A DNA stretch of 64,000 bases from Verrucomicrobium spinosum DSM 4136 = JCM 18804 (lineage in GTDB: Bacteria; Verrucomicrobiota; Verrucomicrobiia; Verrucomicrobiales; Verrucomicrobiaceae): assembly GCF_000172155.1 (NCBI RefSeq), contig NZ_ABIZ01000001.1:2947105-3011104 (forward strand), written 5' to 3'. The position numbers were made by a program, and so were the translations under genes. The notes under the pieces were generated by a model. The model was not told the origin of the DNA, made no database searches, and saw only the letters and a program-made list of their open reading frames with translations. Shown one piece after another: positions 10,284-20,762 of the stretch (position 1 is its first letter; every line of letters begins with the position of its first letter).

Positions 10284-10318
10284 TTTCCTGAATCTTCGAA
10301 TCTCTTGATCACCTTCTC

Positions 10319-11800
10319 ATGAATCACTGTTCTCCACAACTTCTTGCCGAGACGGAACGCCGCATGGTGTACGACCAGACGCGTCGTCATTTCCTCGGTC
10401 GCTGTGGCATCGGACTCGGCTCCTTGGCCTTGAATTGCCTGCTGCAGCAGGACGGATTCGGAGCCATGGCCCCGGGAAGCTTGAAGATTGATCCCGCCAA
10501 GCCGATGTCGCCCCGGGCGGCTCCGCAGCCGGCGACGGCCAAGAATGTGATCTTCCTGTTCATGGCGGGTGGCCCCAGCCAGTTCGAGTTGTTTTCTGAC
10601 AAGCCGCGCCTTCGTGAGTTCAGTGGCCAGGCCCCCCCGGCCAGTCTCATGGCAGGCAAACGCTTCGCCTTCCTGAAAGGCAACGAGACGTTGCTGGGCT
10701 CGAACCGCAAGTTTGCGCAGTACGGGCAGAGCGGCATGACCTTGAGCGAACTGCTCCCTCACCACCAGAAGATTGTGGATGACGTGTGCTGGCTGCGCGG
10801 GGTGAGCACGGATGTGTTCAACCACGGCCCGGCCAAGCTCTTCATGAACACGGGATTTCAGGTGCCGGGGCGACCCAGCCTGGGAGCCTGGCTCACCTAC
10901 GGTTTGGGCAGCGAGTCTCAGGATCTGCCCGGCTTTGTGGTGCTGCAGAGCGGGCCTCGTGGTCCGCGTGGTGGGAACTCCCTGTGGAGCAGCGGCTTCC
11001 TGCCGACGTCCTATCAAGGGGTGCCTTTTCGCAGCAGCGGCGATCCCATCTTGAATCTTCGCAGCCCTCAGGGCATGTCACCTGGCCGCGAGAGGAAACT
11101 CTACGACACGGTGGCTGCGCTGAACCGCAGTCGTCTGGATGAGGTGGGAGACCCGGAGATCATGACGCGCATCAACGCCTATGAAATGGCGGCCCGCATG
11201 CAGACCAGTGCCCCGGAATTGATGGACCTCAGCAAGGAGTCTGCCTCCACCCTGGATCTCTACGGGGTGAAGGCGGGGCAGCCCAGCTTTGCCACCAACT
11301 GCCTGCTGGCCCGCCGATTGGTCGAGCGCGGCACCCGGTTCGTTCAGCTCTATCATACAGACTGGGATCATCATGGAGACCAGAAGAACAACCTGAGCGA
11401 TGCCCTGGAGCAGCGGTGCAAAGAGGTGGATCAGGCCGCCGCAGCCCTGGTGATGGACCTGAAACAGCGGGGCATGCTGAAGGACACCCTCGTGATCTGG
11501 GGGGGCGAGTTCGGTCGCACTCCGATGGGTGAGGTGCGGCAAACCGTGGGACGGGACCACCATATTGAAGGGTTCACCATGTGGATGGCAGGTGGCGGGG
11601 TAAAGCCCGGCTGCCTCCACGGCGAGACGGATGAGCTGGGCTTCGGCGTCACCCAGGACCGGGTGCATGTGCACGACCTGAACGCCACCATCCTGCACCT
11701 GCTGGGCTTCGACCACGAGCGGCTGACCTACCGATTCCAGGGGCGGGACTTCCGCCTCACGGATGTGCACGGGGAGGTGGTGAAGGGGATTTTGGGGTAA
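10319..11800 (+). CDS. DUF1501 protein, Tat-exported (module 1 partner)
   Basis: A 493-residue protein with a twin-arginine signal (TRRHFLG at about 21-27, followed by a GIGLGSLALNCLL hydrophobic stretch). DUF1501 belongs to the alkaline phosphatase/sulfatase-like fold. Visible conserved pieces are FMAGGPSQFELFSDKP, the FGRTPMG segment and the closing FRLTDVHGEVVKGIL. These proteins almost always follow a PSD1 gene in the PVC group; the pair is presumably co-transcribed and works in the periplasm, with unknown substrate. It could start a few codons later (ATG at residue 16), which would put the Tat motif closer to the N-terminus. Confidence 0.9.
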   Translation: MNHCSPQLLAETERRMVYDQTRRHFLGRCGIGLGSLALNCLLQQDGFGAMAPGSLKIDPAKPMSPRAAPQPATAKNVIFLFMAGGPSQFELFSDKPRLREFSGQAPPASLMAGKRFAFLKGNETLLGSNRKFAQYGQSGMTLSELLPHHQKIVDDVCWLRGVSTDVFNHGPAKLFMNTGFQVPGRPSLGAWLTYGLGSESQDLPGFVVLQSGPRGPRGGNSLWSSGFLPTSYQGVPFRSSGDPILNLRSPQGMSPGRERKLYDTVAALNRSRLDEVGDPEIMTRINAYEMAARMQTSAPELMDLSKESASTLDLYGVKAGQPSFATNCLLARRLVERGTRFVQLYHTDWDHHGDQKNNLSDALEQRCKEVDQAAAALVMDLKQRGMLKDTLVIWGGEFGRTPMGEVRQTVGRDHHIEGFTMWMAGGGVKPGCLHGETDELGFGVTQDRVHVHDLNATILHLLGFDHERLTYRFQGRDFRLTDVHGEVVKGILG

Positions 11801-11817
11801 TGCGAAGGCTGAGATTC

Positions 11818-11909
11818 TTAACCACGTAGGGCACAGAGTTTTGCAGAGAAGCGCTTCGGAATTCAAATTTTAGAATTCCTCTGTGAAACTCTGTGCACTC
11901 TGTGGTTAA
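11818..11909. repeat. Nested intergenic inverted repeat (ACCACAGAG type)
   Basis: The outer arm at 11818-11848 (TTAACCACGTAGGGCACAGA...) is complementary to 11879-11909 (...GCACTCTGTGGTTAA). Between them sits an inner palindrome, GGAATTC...GAATTCC, at 11858-11879. A second element with the same outer words lies at 28741-28926. It is likely a non-coding repeat family and may also terminate the DUF1501 transcript. Confidence 0.65.
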
Positions 11910-11931
11910 CGTGGGGCTATTCCTTCCAGAC

Positions 11932-12681
11932 ATGACCTACCTCGAAAAGCTCCGCCATCGCATCGCAGTCACTGGATCCGGCCTCTGTGTCGGCTTGGAC
12001 ATTCGCCTGGAGAAGGCAGACGACGCTGCCCGGGCGTTCATCGCGGACGTCATCACCCAGACGGCTCCCTACACGGCGGTGTACAAGCCTAACTCGGCCT
12101 ACTTTGAGGCGCTGGGCTGGGAGGGGATGAAGCTCCTTGAGGAAACGATTGCCATGATTCCGAAGGACATCCCGGTGATCCTTGATGCCAAACGTGGGGA
12201 TATTGGCGAGACCCAGCGGTACTACGCGAAGGCCTGTTTCGACATCCTCGGCGCAGACGCGGTGACGTTGAACCCCTATATGGGACGGGATACCTTGGAG
12301 CCCTTTCTGGATTATCTGGACAAAGGGATCTATCTCCTTGGGGTAACCTCCAATCCGGGAGCAGTCGATATTGAACTGCAAACCTTGCAGGGGGGGGGAC
12401 AGGTGTTTGAACTCGTGGGCAAGATGACCGCCCAGCATCCCCAGGCTGGCCTTGTCTTGGGGCTGACCAATGCCACTCCGGAAACGCTGGCCCGGATTCC
12501 CGATGTGCCGCTGCTGATTCCCGGATTGGGCGCTCAGGGTGGGGACATCGCGGCGCTCCACGGCGCGGCCCGTACCGCTCCCTGCGTGGTGAACGTCTCC
12601 CGCGGCATCCTCTATGCGGAGCCAGAGTTGACCTTCGCCCAGAAGGCCGAGAAATGGGCCCGGGTGATCGCGGGCAATTGA
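11932..12681 (+). CDS. pyrF: Orotidine-5'-phosphate decarboxylase (type 2)
   Basis: Catalyses the last step of UMP synthesis, decarboxylating OMP in the cytoplasm. The 249-residue protein has the class-defining active-site segment ILDAKRGDIGET (Asp-Lys-x-x-Asp) and the phosphate-binding VTSNPGAVD and NVSRGILYA loops near the C-terminus. This matches the type 2 (actinobacterial/myxobacterial-like) PyrF group. The start at ATG 11932 gives MTYLEKLRHRI, typical for the family; an upstream in-frame ATG would lie in the repeat element. Followed after 111 bp by mdh, in the same direction. Confidence 0.93.
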   Translation: MTYLEKLRHRIAVTGSGLCVGLDIRLEKADDAARAFIADVITQTAPYTAVYKPNSAYFEALGWEGMKLLEETIAMIPKDIPVILDAKRGDIGETQRYYAKACFDILGADAVTLNPYMGRDTLEPFLDYLDKGIYLLGVTSNPGAVDIELQTLQGGGQVFELVGKMTAQHPQAGLVLGLTNATPETLARIPDVPLLIPGLGAQGGDIAALHGAARTAPCVVNVSRGILYAEPELTFAQKAEKWARVIAGN

Positions 12682-12792
12682 GTCCCTCCCTTTCGCCCTG
12701 AGAGGAAATTGGGATTTCCCGGACACAGGAACGTCAAATTTTCCCGGCGGACCTTGCGTTCCGCTCCGGCTTCGCTTTGGTGGGGGCTCTCT

Positions 12793-13779
<987 letters not shown>

Positions 13780-13809
13780 GGGAAGCCCGGAAGACTTTAT
13801 CCATTGTTG

Positions 13810-13842
13810 AAGCGGAACCCGCGAGGCGGGTTCCGCTTTTTT
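13810..13842 (+). terminator. Rho-independent terminator of mdh
   Basis: A 13-bp perfect stem AAGCGGAACCCGC / GCGGGTTCCGCTT with loop GAG, followed by a run of T. It lies 31 bp after the mdh stop. Confidence 0.95.
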
Positions 13843-13942
13843 GTGCCCGGAATTGGAAGTGCCCCAGAGATCAAGGCCGGGCCATTTTGACGAAAAAGAC
13901 AGTTTTCAGACCAATTCTCCCTAATTCCCATTGACTGAGTGT

Positions 13943-14026
13943 GGTTCGTGGAAATTTTCAAGGACGTCGGAGATCACCACAACAACCTGCACAAAGGCCT
14001 GCTGGATCGCGCGGCCTCCATCGACC
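13943..14026 (+). pseudogene. DUF1501 gene fossil at the direct-repeat edge
   Basis: In the frame starting TTCGTGGAA at 13946 the translation includes DHHNNLHKGLLDR followed by AASID. The DUF1501 gene at 27347-28726 reads DHHNNLHKGLLDR-TASID at the matching place (nucleotides about 28309-28365). Over 55 bp I count five mismatches, mostly third positions. Flanking residues also match (FVEI). The fragment is only about 28 codons, has no start, and begins exactly where the mdh duplicate block ends, so it is a leftover of recombination. Confidence 0.8.
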
Positions 14027-14176
14027 TCAGGGAGTCTCGTTGTGTTTACGGTGTAAATCTATCTTGTTTTGTGCAAGCGCGCTGACAAAACCTTCCGGTG
14101 CCCAGACCGTTCTAAATTCACTTGTCAGTTGGCGCAAATTAACCCTACTGTGGAGTATCCCCCCCCAGGAACTCCC

Positions 14177-14980
14177 GTGAACTCTGATCCGTCCGTTCCC
14201 CCCAGGCGCTTCCTGTTGTTGGCTGGCTCGGTTGCTGCCGCAGGGCTGGCGATTTTTGCCGCTGAGCCCGAGACTGCACAGCCCCCTCCGCCGCAGGTTT
14301 TGCAAGAGGCCATTGTCTACGACAACAGTCGTCTGATTATCATGCAGAGGCTTGATCGCGCCCCCGCGCCTTCGGTCGCGCCGGTGCCACAGCAGGTAGT
14401 GGCTGTTGAGGATGCTTCCCAGTTCGAAGACGAGGCTGCCCTCAAGCCTCATCACCTGCTGTTCCTGTCCTGCACCGTGTATGACCATCAGGTTTCTCTG
14501 GTCCGATGGTCGGTGGAGGGGAGGCCTTATCAGGCTTACGTGAATGCGGATTTCAACGATGTGGCTGGTGGCATTGGGTCCTTTGAAGACGCGGAGGGTT
14601 GCTGCTCCTTGTTCATGGCGGTGGGCAACGAAACGGCAGAAAGCCTCAGCCTCCACAATGCAGATCTTCAGGCGGCGGGTTATCCGTTGATCGAGTTGCC
14701 TGCACCTGCCTCGTTCCCGGCCGGATATTCGAGTTACATGTTGTCTGGATCGGCGGATCCGGCCCATGTCGAGGCGGATTGCAAAGGCCTCGAAGCGTTG
14801 CTGGCGCATTTTGACGCCAACAAAGCGGCGCTCCAGCAGGCCCGTCAGCAGCGTGAGACCGAACGTCTGCAGCGGGAGCAGTATTTGCGGGACCATCCCC
14901 CGCAACCGCAGAACACTGTGATCCAGTTCTGGCCGGTCAAGAGCCAGCGTTATCCCGTGGCACAGGAGGTGCAGCCATGA
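14177..14980 (+). CDS. Exported protein of unknown function, first gene of the island operon
   Basis: I do not recognise the family. The frame opens further upstream, but the best start is GTG 14177, preceded by AGGA with a 6-bp spacer. It gives a signal-peptide-like N-terminus (RR at about 11-12, then LLLAGSVAAAGLAIFA). The 267-residue product has a proline-rich stretch after cleavage, a central globular part with a CCSLF segment, and a charged Gln/Arg-rich helix near the C-terminus. Its stop overlaps the start of the giant protein gene (ATGA), so the two are translationally coupled and probably functional partners. Confidence 0.6.
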   Translation: MNSDPSVPPRRFLLLAGSVAAAGLAIFAAEPETAQPPPPQVLQEAIVYDNSRLIIMQRLDRAPAPSVAPVPQQVVAVEDASQFEDEAALKPHHLLFLSCTVYDHQVSLVRWSVEGRPYQAYVNADFNDVAGGIGSFEDAEGCCSLFMAVGNETAESLSLHNADLQAAGYPLIELPAPASFPAGYSSYMLSGSADPAHVEADCKGLEALLAHFDANKAALQQARQQRETERLQREQYLRDHPPQPQNTVIQFWPVKSQRYPVAQEVQP

Positions 14981-17900
14981 AGAGGCTGCTAGCGTTCCTG
15001 GTAGCGTTGCTATGCGCCCCGGTCCTTTCTGCTCCCACGGCCAGCGACCTCAATGAAGGGTTGCAGCTCACCCAGGAAAGCCCCGGGGTGTACAACCTCT
15101 CATGGTGGGGCCGGAGCGGTTGGACTTACTTCATCCAGCAGTCTGAAGATCTGGTGAACTGGCAGTATGTGCCGGTGGTTGAGGCAGGTGGCGGTGAGGT
15201 TATCAGTTGGGGGTTCAGCAGCACGGCGGAGCGGCAGTTTTTCCGGCTGCGACTTTCTGACGCTCCGGCAGGAGGAGATCCTGGGGCGGCAGATTTCGAT
15301 GGCGACGGCATGGGCAATGCTCAGGAACTCGCCGCAGGCGGGGATCCTCTCAACTACTACCGCCAGGGAAGCGCCACCGTGGTCCCAGTGCTGGAGGTCG
15401 TTTCCGGGGACAATCAGTATGCACCGGCATCGCAATTCACCGGAAGTCCTCTGGTCGTCAAGGTCAAGGATCTTGCTACCGGTGTGGGTCTTGTAAATGC
15501 ACCAGTGAACTTTTCGGTCGCCCAAGGCGGAAAGTTGGCGCTGAGCAATCAGGGCACGCCTGAACTGAAGGACGCGACGCAACTGCGCAGTGATGCCGGG
15601 GGATTGGTGCAAGTGTACTACAAGCAACCTGCGTTTCCAGAGACAGAGAGCAGCATTACCGTTACTGCGGGCGCGGCAGCTTCTTTGGATTTGCATGTCT
15701 ACCCCACGGTCATCTCTGCTACCCCCAACCCGCTAATCGCTGAGGTGGCGTTAGACTCAGTCTCGCCCCGCACAGTGACGCTTACCAACCGCGGAACGCA
15801 GTCATTGGATTTCAACGTTGCAACCATCAACACCAACGCCTTCGACGGTGCCAACTATCATTGGAAAGATTCGGACATGGCGAATGGACCGGTCTATGTT
15901 TGGAATGACATAAGCAGCAGCGGCTCTCTCCTTGCGTCTGTTTCAGAGGCAGATGATGCATTTGAGGAAGCTGCATTGAGCTTTTCCTTCCCGTTTTACG
16001 GCCAAACTTTTACCCGCATATTTGTGGGCTCGAACGGCTACGTCACTCTGGGTGAGGGTTCTGATGAATACGCAAACGCGTCCCTGCCCAGTGAAGGGAT
16101 GCCGGGAGGGCTTATCGCGGCATTATTTGACGATCTCTCTCCGCGAGCTGGTGGCGATATCTTCTTCCAGGACTTCGGGGATCATGCCGTGGTGCAGTTT
16201 CAGAACGTTTCATTCTACGGAGGAGGAGGTGCAGCGACGTTTCAGATCGTTCTCTGGTCTAACGGCGACATTTTCTTCTACTACAAACAGCTCTCGGGAA
16301 CCCTCTCCAGTAGCACTGTCGGTTTGCAGAACCCTGCGATGGATATCGGAACCTTGGTTGCATTCAATGAGGTCTATTTGAAAGATGAGCTGGCCGTCAG
16401 GATCAACTCGATCACGCCCTGGCTGAGCGTCTCGCCTGCCAGCGGCGCAATCGCCGCTGGGCAATCCGTAGAGCTCACCGCGACATTTCAGGCACCCCAG
16501 TATCTTGCGGGGTCTCCCTGGGAGGGCACAATACTCGTGGACCACGATCTCCCAGGCGCGGAACCACTTGAACTTCCTGTAAAGCTGATCGTCAACCCGC
16601 TCCCGGAGGTGGCATTCACAGCCCCGAGATATCGTAAAAACATCACAGAAGGGCAACCCGTTACCCTGGTAGCGCAGGCATCGGACAACAGTGGCCAAAT
16701 TGACCAGGTGGAATTCTTTGCCGGAACTGCATCACTCCAGACCTTCCACCAGGCCCCCTATGAATGGACCTGGTCAACTCCGCCCTTGGGAAATCATGCT
16801 ATGACGGTGAAAGCCACCGATGGGTTGGGAGCCGTGGGGATTTCGCCACAAGTGCTGCTCTCCGTTCAAGTCGATAGCGATGGAGATGGCCTTGGTGATG
16901 ATTGGGAACTCCAATATTATGGAAGCCTTGATGAAGGCCCCACCGAGAACAATGATGATGATGGAGCATCCGCCTTGGAAGAATTTGAGCATGGATCTGA
17001 CCCAGGGCTGAAGGATACAGATGGAGATGGAATTCCCGATGGCTACGAAATCACCCACGGTCTCGATGTGCGAAGGAATGACGCTGATGGTGACATTGAT
17101 GGCGACCTCTTCAGCAACATCGAGGAATTTCTGGCTGGCACCCTTGACTCAAATCCCAGTTCGACCCCTTTCAAAGTGCTCTACAGTCGCCCTGTGGATG
17201 GGGAAACCAATGTGACTCTGGACAAGGTACTCGTTTTAGGGTTTGATCGTTCCCTCCCCATGTCGCTTGGAGCTTCAATCGTTTCTGTTGAGCTCGTTCA
17301 CCTGGGAAGCGGCCAGCCAGTTAGGATGACCCGGCAGTGGATGAGCGACCACCGCACCTTCGCTATACTGCCTTCAAGCGATCTCGAGGCCGGTCAGGTC
17401 TACGAAATCAAAGTGCAGAGCGATTCTTCCTCGGGGTTCTTCTGCGTTCCTTACCGGATCGTTTTTGAAACGGAACCGGTCTCCAGCCCTGCAAGCAAGC
17501 CCTATGTGATGAGCACGAACCCGGGCGCGGGTAGTGTCCATGTATCACCCAGCATCGTGATTTCCACTTGGTGGAGCGAACCGCTGGATGAATCTACGGT
17601 CAACACCACGGCGTTTGCCCTGGCGGGCCCCGACAGCAACCCGGTGCCATTCAGCGTTGCTTATGACCCCTACTGGTATTGCGTGAAACTCACGCCACTC
17701 ACTACCTTGCAGGAAAACACGACCTACACCGCGAGCGTGTTGACCGGGGGCGTTGCCAATTTGCGAGGCCAAACTGCGGCTGTCACCCACCGTTGGTCTT
17801 TTACGACCAAGTCTCCGCCACTGGCGGTGCCGGACACAGGGCCTCACGTCATCTCCACCACACCGGGGCACCATTTTGTCAATGTCAGTAGAGATGCGGC

Positions 17901-19698
17901 CATCCGCGTAGCCTGGAGCGAACCTCTCGACCAATCCACATTGATTGCTGACAACATTCAGCTGATCAATCAGTGGACCGGCGATGTCGTGCCGTTGAAC
18001 ATTACTTATGCTGCTACAGGAAACCTGGTCACGTTGCAGCCCCTGTCGCCGTTGGGTTGGGCAAGCGGCTACCGCCTGGTTTTCGGGGAAGGCGTCAAGA
18101 GTGCGAGCGGGGAGGCTTTCGAGCAGGGGGGGGCGTGGGAGCTGGTCTTCCGGACACGTCCCTCAACATATGGTGTTCAAAATTCCGGAGCGACCACCGG
18201 CAATGGCAGTCCGGGACCTGGAGGACCTGGTGGCGCAAACAGCGGTTCAGGGGGCGGCACTGGGTCCGGCTCGGGCGGAACAGATGAATCGGGGGGCAAT
18301 GATCCTGGGGAGGGTGGTGCCGCCGATGGCGGGAAAATATTCGAACTTCCCGTCGGCTGGGGAGATCCCAGCGGGAGCGCTTCGGAAATCTGGGCCCTGT
18401 CGGTCGTAGGCCAGGGTCCTGATGACTACTCAACCAGCACGCTGAATAGCAGCGATTTCGGTCAGGTATCCCAGCAGACATTTGCCGTCACCCGCAACAA
18501 TAAGTATGAGATCACGCTAAAGCATACGAGAACCCGACCGGAGTACATGGAGCAGAACCAATCTTCCGACTACGATTGGCAAGCTCAACTTGAGGGCAAC
18601 CCACCTACACCCGTTAAGGGACCTGGCGACAATGCCGGACAATCCGGGCAGTATGTGGTTGCGGCGGAACACTGGCTGGTTGACAACACCAATGGATTGC
18701 TTGGCACTGTGGATGATAGTTTTGACTCGCAGGATCATTCTACGGGCAAGAAGGCGACGATGGTACCCGTCATAAAGCGGGATGAAGAAGGTGGGACTGT
18801 GGAGTGGAAACTGATTGCCGGTGCACTTGCCAAGGTGTTGCCCGGGCAGCGCATGAACCTTAAAGTTGATGTCTCCGATCTGCCTAATGCACCGTCAGTC
18901 AACAACTTTCATTGGGCAGTCACTGGTGGTAAGTTTAAAGACTACACTGCCGACGGAAGTCAGGGAGTTAGAACTATGCTCCAGCAAAGTGAGTACGAGC
19001 AGCAGGACATACACTATTACTGGTCGCAAACTGGTGTGCAAAAGGTCCAACTGATCTGTGACCTAAATGGTCAGCAACATGTCTTCAAGACACCGATAAC
19101 CGTGGTAGATCCCGGGTCCACATTGTCTGCGCCCATTGGCACCACGCAGATCACTGGTGGGGGCTACACGATAGTATTGCAAGGCATTAGCTCCGGAATT
19201 GCTTTCAACGGAAAGGTCAAGTCCATCGCTACCGAGTTCGGAACTGAAGGTGAATGGACTTATGTCCAAACTTTGAATGAAAAAAGGACGGACACTGCAA
19301 GGAATGGAACCGCATTTACTCTTTTGAAGAATAAATTTTGGGGCGAAACAGTTTTGGACACCACTTTCCCTTACCCCAACTCTATCTACGCTACAGGTGA
19401 GTCCCGTTCGAGTCATGACACCCCTTCGACGGTGTTTGGCTTGAATCACCAATTAACCACCGTAGAAGATTTGCATGATTTCAAAGTCTATATCATATTC
19501 AAACCACCTGGTGAGAATTCAAAATGGGTCCCGCTGAGGAAGGTCGATTGGAGTTGGAACTGGAAAGTGACGGACAAGATCGATGGGGGCGGATGGAAGT
19601 TTGACTACAAGAATGAAGCCTCCAGTGAATCGACTCCGACGCACACGCATCCAGAGTGGACGAAGAACTGGAAAGATGACGTCATGATCGTTCAATAG
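14977..19698 (+). CDS. Giant secreted multi-domain protein with Ig-like and Ca-binding repeats
   Basis: A 1573-residue product with a clear signal peptide (about 1-19) and a strong ribosome binding site (AGGAGGT, 6 bp before the ATG). Order of parts: an N-terminal module ending in FFRLRL; a calcium-binding repeat (DFDGDGMG, 106-125); an Ig-like invasin/Big-1-type domain (about 135-245); a beta-rich nidogen-like region (about 300-480); an Ig-like domain (about 545-625); thrombospondin-type-3/dockerin-like calcium repeats (633-720, DSDGDGLGD, DTDGDGIPD); three SbsA-type Ig-like domains (about 731-1060); a Gly/Ser-rich linker (about 1065-1115); and a C-terminal region of about 450 residues that I cannot assign. 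It looks like a surface adhesin or a delivery scaffold. A fragment of the C-terminal region recurs downstream at 20628-20762. Base composition is more A/T-rich than the flanking core genes. Confidence 0.8.
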   Translation: MKRLLAFLVALLCAPVLSAPTASDLNEGLQLTQESPGVYNLSWWGRSGWTYFIQQSEDLVNWQYVPVVEAGGGEVISWGFSSTAERQFFRLRLSDAPAGGDPGAADFDGDGMGNAQELAAGGDPLNYYRQGSATVVPVLEVVSGDNQYAPASQFTGSPLVVKVKDLATGVGLVNAPVNFSVAQGGKLALSNQGTPELKDATQLRSDAGGLVQVYYKQPAFPETESSITVTAGAAASLDLHVYPTVISATPNPLIAEVALDSVSPRTVTLTNRGTQSLDFNVATINTNAFDGANYHWKDSDMANGPVYVWNDISSSGSLLASVSEADDAFEEAALSFSFPFYGQTFTRIFVGSNGYVTLGEGSDEYANASLPSEGMPGGLIAALFDDLSPRAGGDIFFQDFGDHAVVQFQNVSFYGGGGAATFQIVLWSNGDIFFYYKQLSGTLSSSTVGLQNPAMDIGTLVAFNEVYLKDELAVRINSITPWLSVSPASGAIAAGQSVELTATFQAPQYLAGSPWEGTILVDHDLPGAEPLELPVKLIVNPLPEVAFTAPRYRKNITEGQPVTLVAQASDNSGQIDQVEFFAGTASLQTFHQAPYEWTWSTPPLGNHAMTVKATDGLGAVGISPQVLLSVQVDSDGDGLGDDWELQYYGSLDEGPTENNDDDGASALEEFEHGSDPGLKDTDGDGIPDGYEITHGLDVRRNDADGDIDGDLFSNIEEFLAGTLDSNPSSTPFKVLYSRPVDGETNVTLDKVLVLGFDRSLPMSLGASIVSVELVHLGSGQPVRMTRQWMSDHRTFAILPSSDLEAGQVYEIKVQSDSSSGFFCVPYRIVFETEPVSSPASKPYVMSTNPGAGSVHVSPSIVISTWWSEPLDESTVNTTAFALAGPDSNPVPFSVAYDPYWYCVKLTPLTTLQENTTYTASVLTGGVANLRGQTAAVTHRWSFTTKSPPLAVPDTGPHVISTTPGHHFVNVSRDAAIRVAWSEPLDQSTLIADNIQLINQWTGDVVPLNITYAATGNLVTLQPLSPLGWASGYRLVFGEGVKSASGEAFEQGGAWELVFRTRPSTYGVQNSGATTGNGSPGPGGPGGANSGSGGGTGSGSGGTDESGGNDPGEGGAADGGKIFELPVGWGDPSGSASEIWALSVVGQGPDDYSTSTLNSSDFGQVSQQTFAVTRNNKYEITLKHTRTRPEYMEQNQSSDYDWQAQLEGNPPTPVKGPGDNAGQSGQYVVAAEHWLVDNTNGLLGTVDDSFDSQDHSTGKKATMVPVIKRDEEGGTVEWKLIAGALAKVLPGQRMNLKVDVSDLPNAPSVNNFHWAVTGGKFKDYTADGSQGVRTMLQQSEYEQQDIHYYWSQTGVQKVQLICDLNGQQHVFKTPITVVDPGSTLSAPIGTTQITGGGYTIVLQGISSGIAFNGKVKSIATEFGTEGEWTYVQTLNEKRTDTARNGTAFTLLKNKFWGETVLDTTFPYPNSIYATGESRSSHDTPSTVFGLNHQLTTVEDLHDFKVYIIFKPPGENSKWVPLRKVDWSWNWKVTDKIDGGGWKFDYKNEASSESTPTHTHPEWTKNWKDDVMIVQ

Positions 19699-19707
19699 TT
19701 TCCCTCT

Positions 19708-20505
19708 ATGTACCGCATCCCAATAATCAAGATCGTAGTGTGCCTTGTTTTTTTGGCGGCATCTTTAATGGCGACAGCTGGTGAGTTTGCCGAGGCGAGG
19801 GGCGCAATTGACGATATTGAAATCACCGTAAAATACCGGCCGTCTTATCCGTCATCCAAGAGTGTGGTTCTCGACTACGTGATAGCCAATAACTCGACTG
19901 CCGTGATCAAGAGATTTCAGGCAAACGAGACGCTTGATCTTATCGTCAATTTGCTTGATCCTTCCGGGAACCCGATCATTGCCTACAAGGATGAGCCAGG
20001 CGTCATCGAACCCGAGGTTTATAAGAGGCTTTACGTTCAGGACATGCTTCCCGGAACGCAATCAACCGGCACCATTGACCTGGCCACCCACTATCCACTG
20101 AAAAGCACCGGAATCTATAAATGCACCCTGACAAGGGTCCTTTATAAACAGAATGCGACTATCAAATGGGAGGGAGGGACATCTCCCCCGGGCGATCGTT
20201 TCGAGATTCCCACACCCCAATTTTCTTTCGATCTAGAATCCATCGATCCCGATTTTCGATCTCCGTTCTCTTCATTGCTAAAAATGAAAGATGGAGTGAT
20301 TACGAAGGATGGGGTGCCAGTGAAGGGAGTGAATGTGAATCCGACACCGCCCCCAACCAATCCCCATTCGCCACCCGGATTGAATGAAGCAGAAGAAAGA
20401 TTGCGGGCGGCAGACACTCCCGCAAGGCCGCCTTACTGGATCATTTTTCTTCTGGTGGCAGGGATAGCCGGCGCTGTGTGGGTGCTGACCAAGAAACGGA
20501 ACTGA
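19708..20505 (+). CDS. Exported, tail-anchored protein of unknown function
   Basis: The 265-residue protein starts 9 bp after the giant gene and shares its direction, so it is probably in the same operon. The N-terminus is a signal peptide (IVVCLVFLAASLMATAGE). A beta-rich middle part follows, then a proline-rich segment (PTPPPTNPHSPPG), and one membrane span at the end (WIIFLLVAGIAGAVWVL) with a basic tail KKRN. That layout places the main domain outside the cytoplasmic membrane. Family not recognised. A second gene remnant in the island (22517-22960) has the same kind of C-terminal anchor with a KRFRR tail. A protective or partner role for the giant protein is conjecture. Confidence 0.65.
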   Translation: MYRIPIIKIVVCLVFLAASLMATAGEFAEARGAIDDIEITVKYRPSYPSSKSVVLDYVIANNSTAVIKRFQANETLDLIVNLLDPSGNPIIAYKDEPGVIEPEVYKRLYVQDMLPGTQSTGTIDLATHYPLKSTGIYKCTLTRVLYKQNATIKWEGGTSPPGDRFEIPTPQFSFDLESIDPDFRSPFSSLLKMKDGVITKDGVPVKGVNVNPTPPPTNPHSPPGLNEAEERLRAADTPARPPYWIIFLLVAGIAGAVWVLTKKRN

Positions 20506-20627
20506 CGCTCTCTAGGTGGACCAATGCGAGCCTCACTTGTCCTTGTGATAGGGTTGCCAATTTCTCTGCGCACCAGCGATCCCACGAGGTTCGTTATGCC
20601 TGGCTGATCATCCGAAGGCGATCGACT

Positions 20628-20762
20628 GGTCTAAAGCAGATTATTGTCTTCAATGGGCAGGTGAATTCGGCGGCTACAGACTTCGGCGAAGAGGGAGATT
20701 GTACGTCCGAGCGATGTAACTACGAAAGACGCTGTCGTGGAGCCAGGAATGAAAACGCTTCT
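20628..20762 (+). pseudogene. Orphan fragment of the giant protein's C-terminal region
   Basis: Translated in frame from 20628, this piece includes VFNGQVNSAATDFGEEGD. The giant protein at 19187-19321 (about residues 1404-1448) includes AFNGKVKSIATEFGTEGE. Over 45 aligned residues without gaps I count 20 identities. No start codon, signal or domain precedes it, and the open frame ends at 20834. It is a decayed or displaced copy of one C-terminal module. Short flanking sequence (about 20506-20627) shows nothing I can name. Confidence 0.75.

Noticed and set aside
14045-14057. TTTAC-GGT-GTAAA palindrome upstream of the island operon
   Set aside because: Arms of only 5 bp and no promoter context; too short to call an operator.
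14977-19698. Rhs/YD-repeat protein
   Set aside because: No YD repeats or Rhs core motif is visible; repeats are Ig-like and calcium-binding instead.
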